The translations under genes and the position numbers were made by a program. The notes below the pieces were generated by a model. The model was not told the origin of the DNA. It saw only the letters and a list, made by a program, of their open reading frames with translations, and searched no databases. DNA of 64,000 nucleotides from Candidatus Leptofilum gracile (lineage in GTDB: Bacteria; Chloroflexota; Anaerolineae; Promineifilales; Promineifilaceae). Shown piece by piece: positions 33,707 to 44,002 of this stretch (its first letter is position 1; each line of letters starts with the position of its first letter). Location: contig JADJOJ010000008.1 of the NCBI GenBank assembly GCA_016713825.1, positions 124,001 through 188,000 on the forward strand, read 5' to 3'.

Positions 33707-33831
33707 GCAAAACATCATTGAGACGCTTTAAGCACCAATCCACAATCTCCCCAAATCGCTTCAATCCTGAGTTCTCGTCGCCTGCTTTGAAATTTCTATA
33801 AATAATACCAATTCCAAGAGGTTTTTAACGA

Positions 33832-35898
33832 ATGAAAGAGTACAAGACTGGACAAATTCGCAACATTGCCCTCATCTCCCACAATGGGGCCGGTAAAACC
33901 ACCCTGGTTGAGCGTATGCTGTTCAACACCGGCGTTACCACCCGCATGGGAGATGTACAAAGTGGAACAGCCGCAATGGACTTTGAAGAAGAAGAGATCA
34001 ACCGTCACAGCTCCATTGCCACCGGCCTGGCACCCATCGAATGGAAAGATGCCAAAATAAATGTGATGGATACCCCCGGCTACGCCGACTTCATTGGCGA
34101 AGTCAACGCCGCCCTGGCCGTGGCCGAAGGCGCAGTTGTGCTGGTTGAAGCCGTCTCTGGCGTGGAAGTAGGCACAGAAATTGTCTGGGCCGAAGCCGAA
34201 AAGCGCAACCTCCCCCGGATTGTGGTAATCAACAAAATGGACCGGGAAAATGTACGCGCCGCCCGCGCCTACAAAAGCGTCCTGGATAACCTCAACGGCA
34301 ACTTTATTCCCCTCCAGCTGCCCATTGGTGAAGGCCCCAGCTTTAAGGGCGTTGTCGATTTGCTCTCCATGGAAGCCCGCCTGGGCGAAAATGATGAACG
34401 CGGCCCCATTCCAGACGACCTGGTAGACGCGGCCGAAGAAGCCCATCTGGCCATCGTAGAAGCCGCCGCCGAAGGCGATGACGCATTGATGGAAAAATAT
34501 TTCGAGAATGATGGCCTGCCAGATGAAGATATTGTGCGCGGCTTGAAGCTCGCCATGCGGCAAGGGTCTGCCATTCCCGTTATTTACAGTGCGCCCCAGG
34601 CCAATGTGGCCATTGTGCCGCTAATGAACGCCATGGTGCGCCTCTTCCCTGCTCCCAACGAGACAGAAGGGTTCACCGCTACCAATGCCGCTGGTGAAGA
34701 AGTCACCTACAAAGTAGATGATGGCTCTCCATTGGCTGCCTTTGTTTTTAAGACGCGGGAAGATCCGTACGGCCGTATGAGTTACATTCGCGTCTATGGC
34801 GGCATTTTGGAATCCGACAGCCGCGTTTGGGATACCAAAAGCGACAGCGAAGTCCGCGTTGGCACCCTGCAAATTCTCACCGGTAAAGACCAAACCGCCA
34901 TTACAAAGCTACACAGCGGTGATATTGGGGCCGTTGTTAAATTAGGGGATGCCCACACCAACGACACCCTTTGCGACAAAGGCAACAAGCTGCACCTGCC
35001 CGCCATCGAGCAACCCGACCCAATTGCCCAGGTTGCCATTCACCCAGTTTCCCAATCAGACGTAGCCAAGCTTAGCCAGGCACTCAACCGCCTCACCATC
35101 GAAGACCCCACCCTGAAATGGCACACCGAAACGGCTACCCACGAAACAATTCTTGCAGGCATGGGCAACACCCACCTGGACATTGCCGTTAAAAAGGCTG
35201 AATCCAAATTTGGCGTCCATTTCAGCACCACCGTTCCCAAAGTGCCTTACCGGGAAACCATTACCAAAACCAACTCCGCCGAATACACCCATAAAAAGCA
35301 ATCTGGTGGTGCCGGGCAGTACGCCCGCGTTTTCCTGCGGGTGGAATCATTAGACGACGATGCCGAATTCGAATTCGGTTCAGATATTTTTGGTGGCGCA
35401 ATCTCCGCCCCATTTGTGGCCGCAACCGAAAAAGGGTGCCGTCAGGCGCTGGAATCTGGCCCGGTGGCCGGTTACCCCGTGGTGGGCGTGAAAGCCATCG
35501 TTTACGACGGCAAGGAACATCCGGTAGATTCCAAGGAAATTGCGTTCCAAACGGCCGGGCGTGAAGGGTTCAAACAAGCGATGCTAGGCGCAGGCCCCGT
35601 CCTGCTAGAGCCTATCTACGAAGTTTCCGTCACCGTTCCGGCAGACAACATGGGCGATATTTTGGGCGACATGAACACCCGCCGCGCTCGTGTGCTGGGG
35701 ATGGATCAGGAAGGCACCAAGAGCATCGTCAAAGCCGAGGTACCGCTGGCTGAAATGCAAACCTACACCGCCGACCTGCGCTCGATGACCCAGGGACGGG
35801 GCGTGTTTAGCATGAAATATCTGCGCTACGGCCGTGTTCCCGCCCACATGCAAGCCGACGTCATTGCCAAAGCCAAAGCGGCTGATGAAGAAAGTTAG
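33832..35898 (+). CDS. Elongation factor G-like GTPase (FusA2 type)
   Basis: 688 residues. Full EF-G domain set: G1 S-H-N-G-A-G-K-T-T-L, G3 D-T-P-G-Y-A-D-F, G4 N-K-M-D, then beta-barrel domain 2, domain IV (Y-T-H-K-K-Q-S-G-G-A-G-Q-Y-A-R-V) and domain V (L-G-D-M-N-T-R-R-A-R-V). The G1 motif differs from the A-H-I-D-A-G-K-T-T of canonical FusA and matches the divergent EF-G-like branch found beside a true EF-G in many phyla. It therefore likely has a specialised role in translation rather than normal translocation. Monocistronic with its own promoter and terminator. Confidence 0.9.
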   Translation: MKEYKTGQIRNIALISHNGAGKTTLVERMLFNTGVTTRMGDVQSGTAAMDFEEEEINRHSSIATGLAPIEWKDAKINVMDTPGYADFIGEVNAALAVAEGAVVLVEAVSGVEVGTEIVWAEAEKRNLPRIVVINKMDRENVRAARAYKSVLDNLNGNFIPLQLPIGEGPSFKGVVDLLSMEARLGENDERGPIPDDLVDAAEEAHLAIVEAAAEGDDALMEKYFENDGLPDEDIVRGLKLAMRQGSAIPVIYSAPQANVAIVPLMNAMVRLFPAPNETEGFTATNAAGEEVTYKVDDGSPLAAFVFKTREDPYGRMSYIRVYGGILESDSRVWDTKSDSEVRVGTLQILTGKDQTAITKLHSGDIGAVVKLGDAHTNDTLCDKGNKLHLPAIEQPDPIAQVAIHPVSQSDVAKLSQALNRLTIEDPTLKWHTETATHETILAGMGNTHLDIAVKKAESKFGVHFSTTVPKVPYRETITKTNSAEYTHKKQSGGAGQYARVFLRVESLDDDAEFEFGSDIFGGAISAPFVAATEKGCRQALESGPVAGYPVVGVKAIVYDGKEHPVDSKEIAFQTAGREGFKQAMLGAGPVLLEPIYEVSVTVPADNMGDILGDMNTRRARVLGMDQEGTKSIVKAEVPLAEMQTYTADLRSMTQGRGVFSMKYLRYGRVPAHMQADVIAKAKAADEES

Positions 35899-35901
35899 TT
35901 C

Positions 35902-35926
35902 GGTGGTCAGTGGTCAGTAGTCAGTG
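35902..35926. repeat. CAGTGGTCAGTAGTCAGT words (family D)
   Basis: Tandem GGTCAGT/AGTCAGT words directly between the EF-G-like stop codon and its terminator. Only one arm is present. Confidence 0.65.
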
Positions 35927-35959
35927 AAAGGGCGGCTCGTTAGCGAGCCGCCCTTTTTT
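35927..35959 (+). terminator. Intrinsic terminator after the EF-G-like gene
   Basis: AAAGGGCGGCTCG (35927-35939), TTAG loop, complementary CGAGCCGCCC and a run of six T residues. It is one of the strongest terminators in the window. Confidence 0.93.
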
Positions 35960-35973
35960 AGTTCGGAGCCATA

Positions 35974-38067
<2,094 letters not shown>

Positions 38068-38078
38068 ATTTTTTTCAG

Positions 38079-38136
38079 CCACAGATTTCACAGATTTGAA
38101 AAGGAAAATTCTGCGAAATCTGAGAAATCTGTGGTT
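38079..38136. repeat. CCACAGATTTC palindrome (family C)
   Basis: Arms CCACAGATTTCACAGATTT and AAATCTGAGAAATCTGTGG between the HyuA-like gene start and the end of the next gene. It occupies the ribosome-binding region of the HyuA-like gene, which has no clear Shine-Dalgarno. Confidence 0.8.
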
Positions 38137-39073
38137 AATTCTCCTCTTTGCTTAAATTCAAGTAGGCAAGCGTCCAGGCGATGGCCACAAAAGCGGCAAT
38201 GGCGCCGCGCACCAGCCAAACCAGCAGCGTTACCAGCAGCAGCGCCAGCCAGGCGGTCGCTTGCAGGGCGATTGTACCGGAGTTGGTCAGCGGCGTCAGC
38301 CAGGTGAGCAGCGGGGAGGTGACCAGATTGAATGCGCCCATAACCAACGTTTGGCCACCCCACAGCAGCACCACCAGGACAAACACGTCCCCAAAATTTT
38401 GTCGGATGCGCTGCCAGGTTTGGCGAACGGCCGTTTTCCCCCCCACACCATGCACCACCGCCTCCCGAAACGTCAGCAGCCGCAGCCAAAACGAAACCAA
38501 CCCCACCGGCAGCAGCAGCAGCGCCAGCCCCAAAATGCAAAAAAGCCCCAGGCCAGTGGTTGTAAAAATAGTGCCCACACCCGGCTGGCTGGCGGCAAAA
38601 CTGGCCAGCACCAAGGCCAAAATCAGCACCACCAACAGCATCAATAAAGCAATGAGAAACCAGGGGAAAAAGACGAGTAGATCGATGGCCAAAAAGCGGC
38701 CCAGCCAGCGGCGGCCCTGCTGGATGGCGTGGCGCAAGGAGGTGGGCGTTTGGTGAGAAACGGCCGTAACCGCCCCCACAATCCCCGCCTCCGCCAGCAA
38801 AGCAATTAGCCAAACCAGCACAAACTGCCCAAATGCCAGCAGCAGCCCCCGCCAAAGGAGCTGCTGCAGTTGCAAAATCTCTTCGCTAAACAGCAAAGAT
38901 TCAATTGTTTGAATATTGGCCAACCCAGCCAAATCCAGCGTGACAAACTGAGCCAGCCACAGCCGCCAACCGGTGCCAAACAGACTGCTCAAGCTCATGC
39001 CCAGCCCCAGCCAAAGCAAAAAGGGGTGCCGCCGCAGCAGCGTCCAGGAACGAGAGAGTAAGTCTGGAGTCAT
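38135..39073 (-). CDS. Multi-pass membrane protein, DUF975-like shape
   Basis: 312 residues from ATG 39073; a GTG four codons upstream is an alternative. Six or more membrane segments, with a long loop rich in T-P-T-S-L-R-H-A-I-Q-Q-G-R-R-W and a second amphipathic R-Q-T-W-Q-R-I-R-Q-N-F-G-D segment. The pattern and the upstream relative suggest the family of integral proteins that resemble the glycerophosphodiesterase membrane domain. No catalytic motif. Function unknown. Confidence 0.65.
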   Translation of the reverse strand: MTPDLLSRSWTLLRRHPFLLWLGLGMSLSSLFGTGWRLWLAQFVTLDLAGLANIQTIESLLFSEEILQLQQLLWRGLLLAFGQFVLVWLIALLAEAGIVGAVTAVSHQTPTSLRHAIQQGRRWLGRFLAIDLLVFFPWFLIALLMLLVVLILALVLASFAASQPGVGTIFTTTGLGLFCILGLALLLLPVGLVSFWLRLLTFREAVVHGVGGKTAVRQTWQRIRQNFGDVFVLVVLLWGGQTLVMGAFNLVTSPLLTWLTPLTNSGTIALQATAWLALLLVTLLVWLVRGAIAAFVAIAWTLAYLNLSKEEN

Positions 39074-39090
39074 AACAGTTGCCACTGTTT

Positions 39091-39177
39091 GGTAAACGGT
39101 AGGCGGTAATCAGTTACCCGACTATCAGTTACCGATTACCGATTACCGCTCACCGATTACGGCTCACCGATAACCGG
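39091..39177. repeat. CGGTAATC-word palindrome (family B) overlapping a stop codon
   Basis: GGTAAACGGTAGGCGGTAATC words pair with GATTACCG words. The far end encodes the last residues and the TAA stop of the 39157-40119 gene. Confidence 0.8.
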
Positions 39178-40119
39178 CTTTTGCACAAAATGGTGGTAAG
39201 CCAGCGTCACCGTGGCAGAACGGTAAGCGGTGAGCACAGAGTTTACGGCCGCGCCAACCAGGCCCAAACAAATGCCACCAAACGCCAACGACAGCACTTC
39301 CGTCATGCCAAAATCAATCGTGTTGCCCTGAATCGCATCCAGCAAGAAGGGGCCCATCGCCAAAAAGGCAAAAGGCAGCGTAAAGACCAGCGTCACCAAC
39401 CCAAACAAGAAGCCAATTACCAGAAAAGCAATGCCCAGCAGCAGGATGTCCCCAATGTTGTCGCGCACCACTTGCCAGCCGTGGCGGATACTGTCTACCA
39501 CACCAAGCTGCTTCAGCATCAGCCCGCGCTGGGCAAATGGCTGAACCACTGCCACGACGATACCCAAGGGCACCAACAAGCAGGCAAAAAGGCCCGCACA
39601 AGCAAAAAACAGCCCCAAGAAACGTGGTGGCGTGGCCATATCACCGCTGTTTACGGCCGTTACCAAAAAAGAGGTACCCAAACCGGCAAACAGCAACCCA
39701 ATAAGAATAAACGGCAAATTGAGCATCACACTCAGCCCCACAAGGCTCCAAATGCGGGCCACGCCAGCCGAAAATGCTTTGCCAAAAGACATCTGCTCAC
39801 CCGCTTCAATGCGGTCTACCGACTCAATCAGGCCACCCACAGCTGCCAGCCGAATCAGCCAAAACACAATGCCCAAAATGAAGAAGAAGCAAACCAGCCC
39901 CAAAATCAGGCCGCCATACTGCGTCCAAAACTGGGTAAATTCCTCAAACATCTCAGCCGGAACGTCGCTGCCACTGGGGCCGGGTATGCTGTAGTTAAAA
40001 TTACCGCCAGAGCTGCCGCCGCTGCCGCCGCCCAATGCGGCCAAAAAGCCGAGGATGAACAGGTATTTGTTTTGCCAAACAACTTCCCAACCGCGTCGGA
40101 AAAGTTTTCCGTAATCCAT
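39157..40119 (-). CDS. Multi-pass membrane protein with Gly-rich N-terminal loop
   Basis: 320 residues. Starts M-D-Y-G-K-L-F-R-R-G-W, then a first membrane segment, a Gly/Ser loop (G-G-G-S-G-G-S-S-G-G-N-F), and about six further membrane segments. The H-G-W-Q-V-V-R-D-N-I-G-D-I motif parallels R-Q-T-W-Q-R-I-R-Q-N-F-G-D-V of the downstream gene, so the pair are distant paralogues. The last residues K-P-V-I-G-E-P and the stop come from a repeat. Function unknown. Confidence 0.7.
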   Translation of the reverse strand: MDYGKLFRRGWEVVWQNKYLFILGFLAALGGGSGGSSGGNFNYSIPGPSGSDVPAEMFEEFTQFWTQYGGLILGLVCFFFILGIVFWLIRLAAVGGLIESVDRIEAGEQMSFGKAFSAGVARIWSLVGLSVMLNLPFILIGLLFAGLGTSFLVTAVNSGDMATPPRFLGLFFACAGLFACLLVPLGIVVAVVQPFAQRGLMLKQLGVVDSIRHGWQVVRDNIGDILLLGIAFLVIGFLFGLVTLVFTLPFAFLAMGPFLLDAIQGNTIDFGMTEVLSLAFGGICLGLVGAAVNSVLTAYRSATVTLAYHHFVQKPVIGEP

Positions 40120-40231
40120 GAGTTTCTCTCCTGTACTTTACAAAAATGCAGCGCGAGCTACCTTATTGTAACACGCGCTTATCGCCGAAATTTACATGAG
40201 ACATTACGCAGAATACGGCCGTTCCGTTGCA

Positions 40232-41839
40232 CTACTCCCACTCAATCGTCCCCGGTGGCTTGGAGGTAATGTCCAGCACCACCCGGTTCACCCCCGCCAC
40301 CTCGTTCACAATGCGGCGGCTCACTTTGGCCAGCAGTTCGTAGGGCAATCTGGCCCAATCGGCCGTCATAAAATCCTCGGTGGTAACGGCCCGCAGCGCG
40401 ATCACCTCCTGGTAAGTACGGCCGTCGCCCATCACCCCCACACTTTTCACCGGCAGCAGCACTGCAAACGATTGCTGCGTGCCCAGCCGCAGCATCTCCG
40501 CCTGGCGCAGTTCATCTACAAAAATGGCATCCGCCAGCCGCAGCCGCTCCAGCCGCTCCCAGGTAATCTCCCCCAGGCAGCGAATGGCCAGCCCCGGCCC
40601 TGGAAACGGCTGCCGCCAAACGATGCTGTCTGGCAGCCCCAGCGCCGAGCCCACGGTGCGCACCTCATCCTTAAAAAGCTCGCGCAATGGCTCCACCAGT
40701 TCAAAATCCATGTCGTCCGGCAAACCACCCACGTTGTGGTGCGTTTTAATGACGTGGGCATCCTTCTTACCCTTGCCCGCGCTCTCGATCACGTCCGGAT
40801 AGATGGTGCCCTGCGCCAAAAAGTCAATCTGGCCCAGCTTGTTGGCCTCGCGCTCAAAAATGCGCACAAACTTTTCACCAATCAGCCGCCGCTTTTGCTC
40901 TGGATCGGTGATGCCTTGCAGCATTTCCAAATATTCCTCGATCGCGTTGATAGCAATCAGGTGCATCCCCTGCTCCCGCTGGAACGTTTCCACCACCTGA
41001 GCCGCTTCCCCCTGCCGCAGCAGGCCGTGATCCACAAAAATGCAGGTCAGCTGCTCGCCAATCGCCCGGTGAATGAGCGCGGCAGCCACGGCCGAATCCA
41101 CTCCGCCGCTGAGACCGAGGACCACACGGCCGTTTCCCACCTGCGCCCGAATCAAACCCACCTGTTCCTCAATAAAATTGGCCGGATTCCAATCCGCGCC
41201 GCAGCCACAAATGTGGTGCACAAAGTTGCTCAGCAGCCGCGCCCCCTGCGTGGTGTGTACCACCTCAGGGTGAAACTGCACCGCATAATACCCCCGCGCC
41301 ACATCCGCCGCCGCCGCAAACGGGGAATTGTCTGAATGGGCCAACGGCCGAAAACCGCTGGGCAGCGCCTCCACCTTGTCGCCGTGGCTCATCCACACCT
41401 GTTGGAGATTGGTAATTGGAGATTGGAGATTGTTATCGCTTTGCTGCAAATCTCCAATCTCCAATCTCCAATCTCTAAATAACGGATCATCCGTCACATC
41501 AACCTGCAACATTGCCGGGCCGTACTCCCGATGCTGGCTGTAGCCCACCTGCCCGCCAAAGCGCCGCGCCAGCAGCTGCATGCCGTAGCAGATGCCCAAC
41601 ACCGGTACACCGCTTTCAATCACGTAATCCGGCAGCGTGGGCGCACCATCATCGTACACGCTGTTTGGCCCGCCGCTGAGAATGAACCCATTGGGCTGGT
41701 AGGCCAGCACCTCTTCTGCGGGTGTAGACCAGGAAACGAGGCGGCTGTACACATTCGCCTCGCGCACGCGCCGGGCAATGAGCTGGCTGTATTGCGAGCC
41801 GTAGTCGAGAATAATGATTGTGTCGTGGACTTTCGTCAA
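40232..41839 (-). CDS. guaA: GMP synthase (glutamine-hydrolysing)
   Basis: 535 residues starting at TTG 41839, which overlaps the kinase stop (TTGA) and has GGAGG eight bases upstream. Glutamine amidotransferase half: D-Y-G-S-Q-Y-S-Q-L-I-A-R, catalytic Cys in L-G-I-C-Y-G-M-Q, H-P-E-V. ATP pyrophosphatase half: L-S-G-G-V-D-S-A-V near 236. C-terminal dimer domain ends P-P-G-T-I-E-W-E. Converts XMP to GMP. Between D-D-P-L-F and Q-Q-V-W-M-S-H-G-D, residues about 117-145 (D-W-R-L-E-I-G-D-L-Q) are encoded by a GGAGATT palindrome and are extra to the family. xpt, another purine gene, is two genes upstream. Confidence 0.96.
   Translation of the reverse strand: MTKVHDTIIILDYGSQYSQLIARRVREANVYSRLVSWSTPAEEVLAYQPNGFILSGGPNSVYDDGAPTLPDYVIESGVPVLGICYGMQLLARRFGGQVGYSQHREYGPAMLQVDVTDDPLFRDWRLEIGDLQQSDNNLQSPITNLQQVWMSHGDKVEALPSGFRPLAHSDNSPFAAAADVARGYYAVQFHPEVVHTTQGARLLSNFVHHICGCGADWNPANFIEEQVGLIRAQVGNGRVVLGLSGGVDSAVAAALIHRAIGEQLTCIFVDHGLLRQGEAAQVVETFQREQGMHLIAINAIEEYLEMLQGITDPEQKRRLIGEKFVRIFEREANKLGQIDFLAQGTIYPDVIESAGKGKKDAHVIKTHHNVGGLPDDMDFELVEPLRELFKDEVRTVGSALGLPDSIVWRQPFPGPGLAIRCLGEITWERLERLRLADAIFVDELRQAEMLRLGTQQSFAVLLPVKSVGVMGDGRTYQEVIALRAVTTEDFMTADWARLPYELLAKVSRRIVNEVAGVNRVVLDITSKPPGTIEWE
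41403..41475. repeat. GGAGATT-word palindrome (family A) in frame within guaA
   Basis: Tandem TTGGAGATT words and a complementary run of AATCTCC words with a 20-base loop, wholly inside guaA. The reading frame is kept across about 73 bases of repeat. Confidence 0.9.
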
Positions 41840-42846
41840 ATCGTTTGCCTCCCAGAATTGATAGCCAAATCAATTGTGCTATTTGGTAAAAAGTTAGAAA
41901 CCAGCTGCCGCAAAGCCACTTCCCGATCCGCGCCGCCTGCGTCACTTAAAAATATTTGTTCGCAGTAGGCGGCAATGTCTTGAATGATGCGCTCGCAGCG
42001 ATAGTAGGCCAGGGCATCATGATCCACGTTGGCGGGGCCGTAGCCTGCGTAAAAAAGCGCTTCTTCGCGTGAGGTACACCAGATGCCGCCCAGCCCTGCG
42101 CCGATAAACATCAGATCGCGCTCTTTGGGGGCCAAAATCGGATCGTCCCAATCCACCAAGTGCAGTGCCCCGTCCTGACTAATGAGCAAATTCCAGGCGT
42201 GAATATCGCTGTGGCAAAGGACGTTGGGCAACGGCCGTTCCCCCACAATCTTGGCCAACTGCGCCGCACGCTGCACCAATTGGGCCACAACAGCACGTTT
42301 TTCATTCAGGAACGCAGCCATCTGCCGCGCCACCGGTTCGGCAAACGGCCGTTCCTGAATTTGCCACATAAATTTTTCAACGCGTTCACGAAAGTTAGGC
42401 GAATAGGTTTCTGTGGGCATGGCTACGGCGAGGGATGGGGGGAGAACGGCCGTATGCACTCTTTTTAGCGCCGCGCCAAATTGCCGCCACTGGGCCTCTG
42501 TCAGCGGCACATCATACGCATCATGACCCGCCACGAAAGGATAGAGCATCACCTTGTATGCGCCTAGATTTGCCCACAACGCACCAGTTTGGGTCTGGCA
42601 GGGCGGAATCAATTCCTGGATACCCTGCTCGTGCAAAAAGTGGGGCAGCGTGACAGAAATTTCCTTAAAGGAACCACTGCGGAGCTTGAGAAAATAGGGT
42701 TCCTGATCTTGAGTAGTGAGGCGGTAAACGGCCGTATTCATATCCGCCCCCAACGGCAAAAACGCCAGCCGGTCTACCGCCAGCCCAAACACTGCCTGCA
42801 CGCAGGCCACAATTGTTTCATCCGCAATCGCTGGTTTTTCAAGCAT
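41836..42846 (-). CDS. APH-fold phosphotransferase (spectinomycin-kinase-like)
   Basis: 336 residues. Kinase-like N-lobe with A-V-Y-R-L-T-T and Y-F-L-K-L-R-S-G, catalytic loop L-C-H-S-D-I-H-A-W-N-L-L and metal-binding V-D-W-D-D. This order and spacing is the aminoglycoside/choline kinase (APH) superfamily; the D-I-H-A-W-N form recalls spectinomycin/APH(9)-type enzymes. It overlaps guaA by four bases, so it is in a purine-gene operon, which argues for a metabolic substrate rather than antibiotic resistance. A second, dissimilar APH-fold protein lies at 46160-47386. Confidence 0.8.
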   Translation of the reverse strand: MLEKPAIADETIVACVQAVFGLAVDRLAFLPLGADMNTAVYRLTTQDQEPYFLKLRSGSFKEISVTLPHFLHEQGIQELIPPCQTQTGALWANLGAYKVMLYPFVAGHDAYDVPLTEAQWRQFGAALKRVHTAVLPPSLAVAMPTETYSPNFRERVEKFMWQIQERPFAEPVARQMAAFLNEKRAVVAQLVQRAAQLAKIVGERPLPNVLCHSDIHAWNLLISQDGALHLVDWDDPILAPKERDLMFIGAGLGGIWCTSREEALFYAGYGPANVDHDALAYYRCERIIQDIAAYCEQIFLSDAGGADREVALRQLVSNFLPNSTIDLAINSGRQTI

Positions 42847-42861
42847 AGGTCAGTGACTGCT

Positions 42862-42918
42862 ATTTCCCCGGAAACTGCCCCACAAGTTTCTCTCAAGGAA
42901 GGAAGTTTCCGGGGAAAT
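42862..42918. repeat. ATTTCCCCGGAAACT palindrome (family H)
   Basis: Fifteen-base arms (42862-42876 and 42904-42918) identical to those at 25659-25691, but with a different 27-base loop. Lies between xpt and the APH-fold kinase. Confidence 0.92.
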
Positions 42919-42925
42919 CATCGCT

Positions 42926-43498
42926 TTACGCCAGCTGGATACGGCCGTCCGCCATATCCACAATCGTCGCCGCCGCATAGATGGGCACGCCCCACTCCGC
43001 CAACATGTCGCGGCCACCTTCGAACGTCTTCTCCACCACGGTGGCAATGCCCACCAGCGTCGCCCCACTGCTCTGCACAATGCGCGCCAACGCCGCGATG
43101 GTGCGCCCCGTCGCCAAAAAATCATCCACAATCAGCACCCGGTCAGCCGCGTGCAAAAATTCTGGCGACACCATCAGCGACACCACGTCCCCCTTGGTGT
43201 GGCTGGGCGCGTTTTCCACATACACCGGCTCCTTCATGGTGATTGGCTTCTTTTTGCGAGCGTACACCACGGGGATATTGCCCAGTGCCTTGCCCGTCAT
43301 CGCCGCCGGAATCAGGCCGCTCACTTCGGCCGTCAACACCCGCGTCGGCCTGGTGAGGGCAAACTCAGCCGCAATCGCCTCACCGATCTGCTCCATCAAG
43401 TTTGCATCAATCTGGTGGTTTAAAAAACTGTCAATTTTGAGGATTCCCCGCCCCAAATTTTGTCCTTCTTGCTCAATTCTGCGCTTTAATGCGTCCAT
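42926..43498 (-). CDS. xpt: Xanthine phosphoribosyltransferase
   Basis: 190 residues, standard Xpt length, with AAGGGTGA before ATG 43498. PRPP-binding motif V-L-I-V-D-D-F-L-A-T-G-R-T near 122, N-terminal L-N-H-Q-I-D and V-Y-A-R-K-K-K-P-I-T-M loop are family-specific. It salvages xanthine to XMP, the substrate of GuaA encoded downstream. No purine riboswitch is visible upstream; instead there is a palindromic repeat. Confidence 0.95.
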   Translation of the reverse strand: MDALKRRIEQEGQNLGRGILKIDSFLNHQIDANLMEQIGEAIAAEFALTRPTRVLTAEVSGLIPAAMTGKALGNIPVVYARKKKPITMKEPVYVENAPSHTKGDVVSLMVSPEFLHAADRVLIVDDFLATGRTIAALARIVQSSGATLVGIATVVEKTFEGGRDMLAEWGVPIYAAATIVDMADGRIQLA

Positions 43499-43514
43499 TC
43501 ACCCTTTCCTTAAA

Positions 43515-43575
43515 TGGAGATTGGAGACTGGAGATTAGAGATTGACAAATCTCCAGTCTCTAATCTCCAATCTCT
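43515..43575. repeat. GGAGATT-word palindrome (family A)
   Basis: Near-perfect arms of about 29 bases built from GGAGATTGGAGACT words with a three-base loop, 16 bases upstream of xpt. This is the longest uninterrupted family A hairpin seen. Confidence 0.9.
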
Positions 43576-43925
43576 GGTAAGTTATCAAAAGCCAACTAAA
43601 GTCATGATGATACGGCCGTAATTCACATTGCCAAACGAATAATATCTTATATCATCAGGAACAGGCGAATTAGGTGCCGTAGGCAGGCGTTAGGCACAGC
43701 CATAGCAGCGCACAGAGAGAAAAGCGCCCAAAAAACTGTGTAAACTCTGTGGCAAAAGAAACTAAGTAAAGTGCAGAAAGTTTTTGAAAGACAATCAATC
43801 AAAGATTTAAAAGATTTCGCAGATTTAGAGGAAAAAATCTGCGAAATCTGCGAAATCTGTTGACAAAGAGTTTTGAAAACTATTTACCAATCACTTAAGA
43901 GGTTGCGATAATTTTCACAATTTCC
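43576..43925. other. 350-bp intergenic region with repeat remnants
   Basis: No gene is seen. It holds one ACGGCCGT (about 43612), an isolated GGCGTTAGGCACAGCC reminiscent of an attC core (about 43688), a CACAGAG/CTCTGTG block (43714-43757), and a full AGATTTCGCAGAT palindrome (43801-43866). Confidence 0.6.
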
Positions 43926-43954
43926 TTGACGCCACTCTGAACCTATTTTATAAT
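43926..43954 (+). promoter_or_regulatory. Promoter of the polyprenyl synthase gene
   Basis: TTGACG (43926-43931), 17-base spacer, perfect TATAAT (43949-43954), about 50 bases before the chosen ATG. Confidence 0.8.
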
Positions 43955-44002
43955 CCACATATCGTTCAAAAAAAATTGAAAGTTGTGAACAAGGTAAATC
44001 TT

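Noticed and set aside
41836..42846. Antibiotic-resistance aminoglycoside kinase
   Set aside because: The APH fold is clear, but its overlap with guaA and proximity to xpt favour a metabolic role; no resistance claim can be supported.
43499..43640. Purine riboswitch upstream of xpt
   Set aside because: The leader lacks the conserved junction words of the purine aptamer and is occupied by a family A palindrome.
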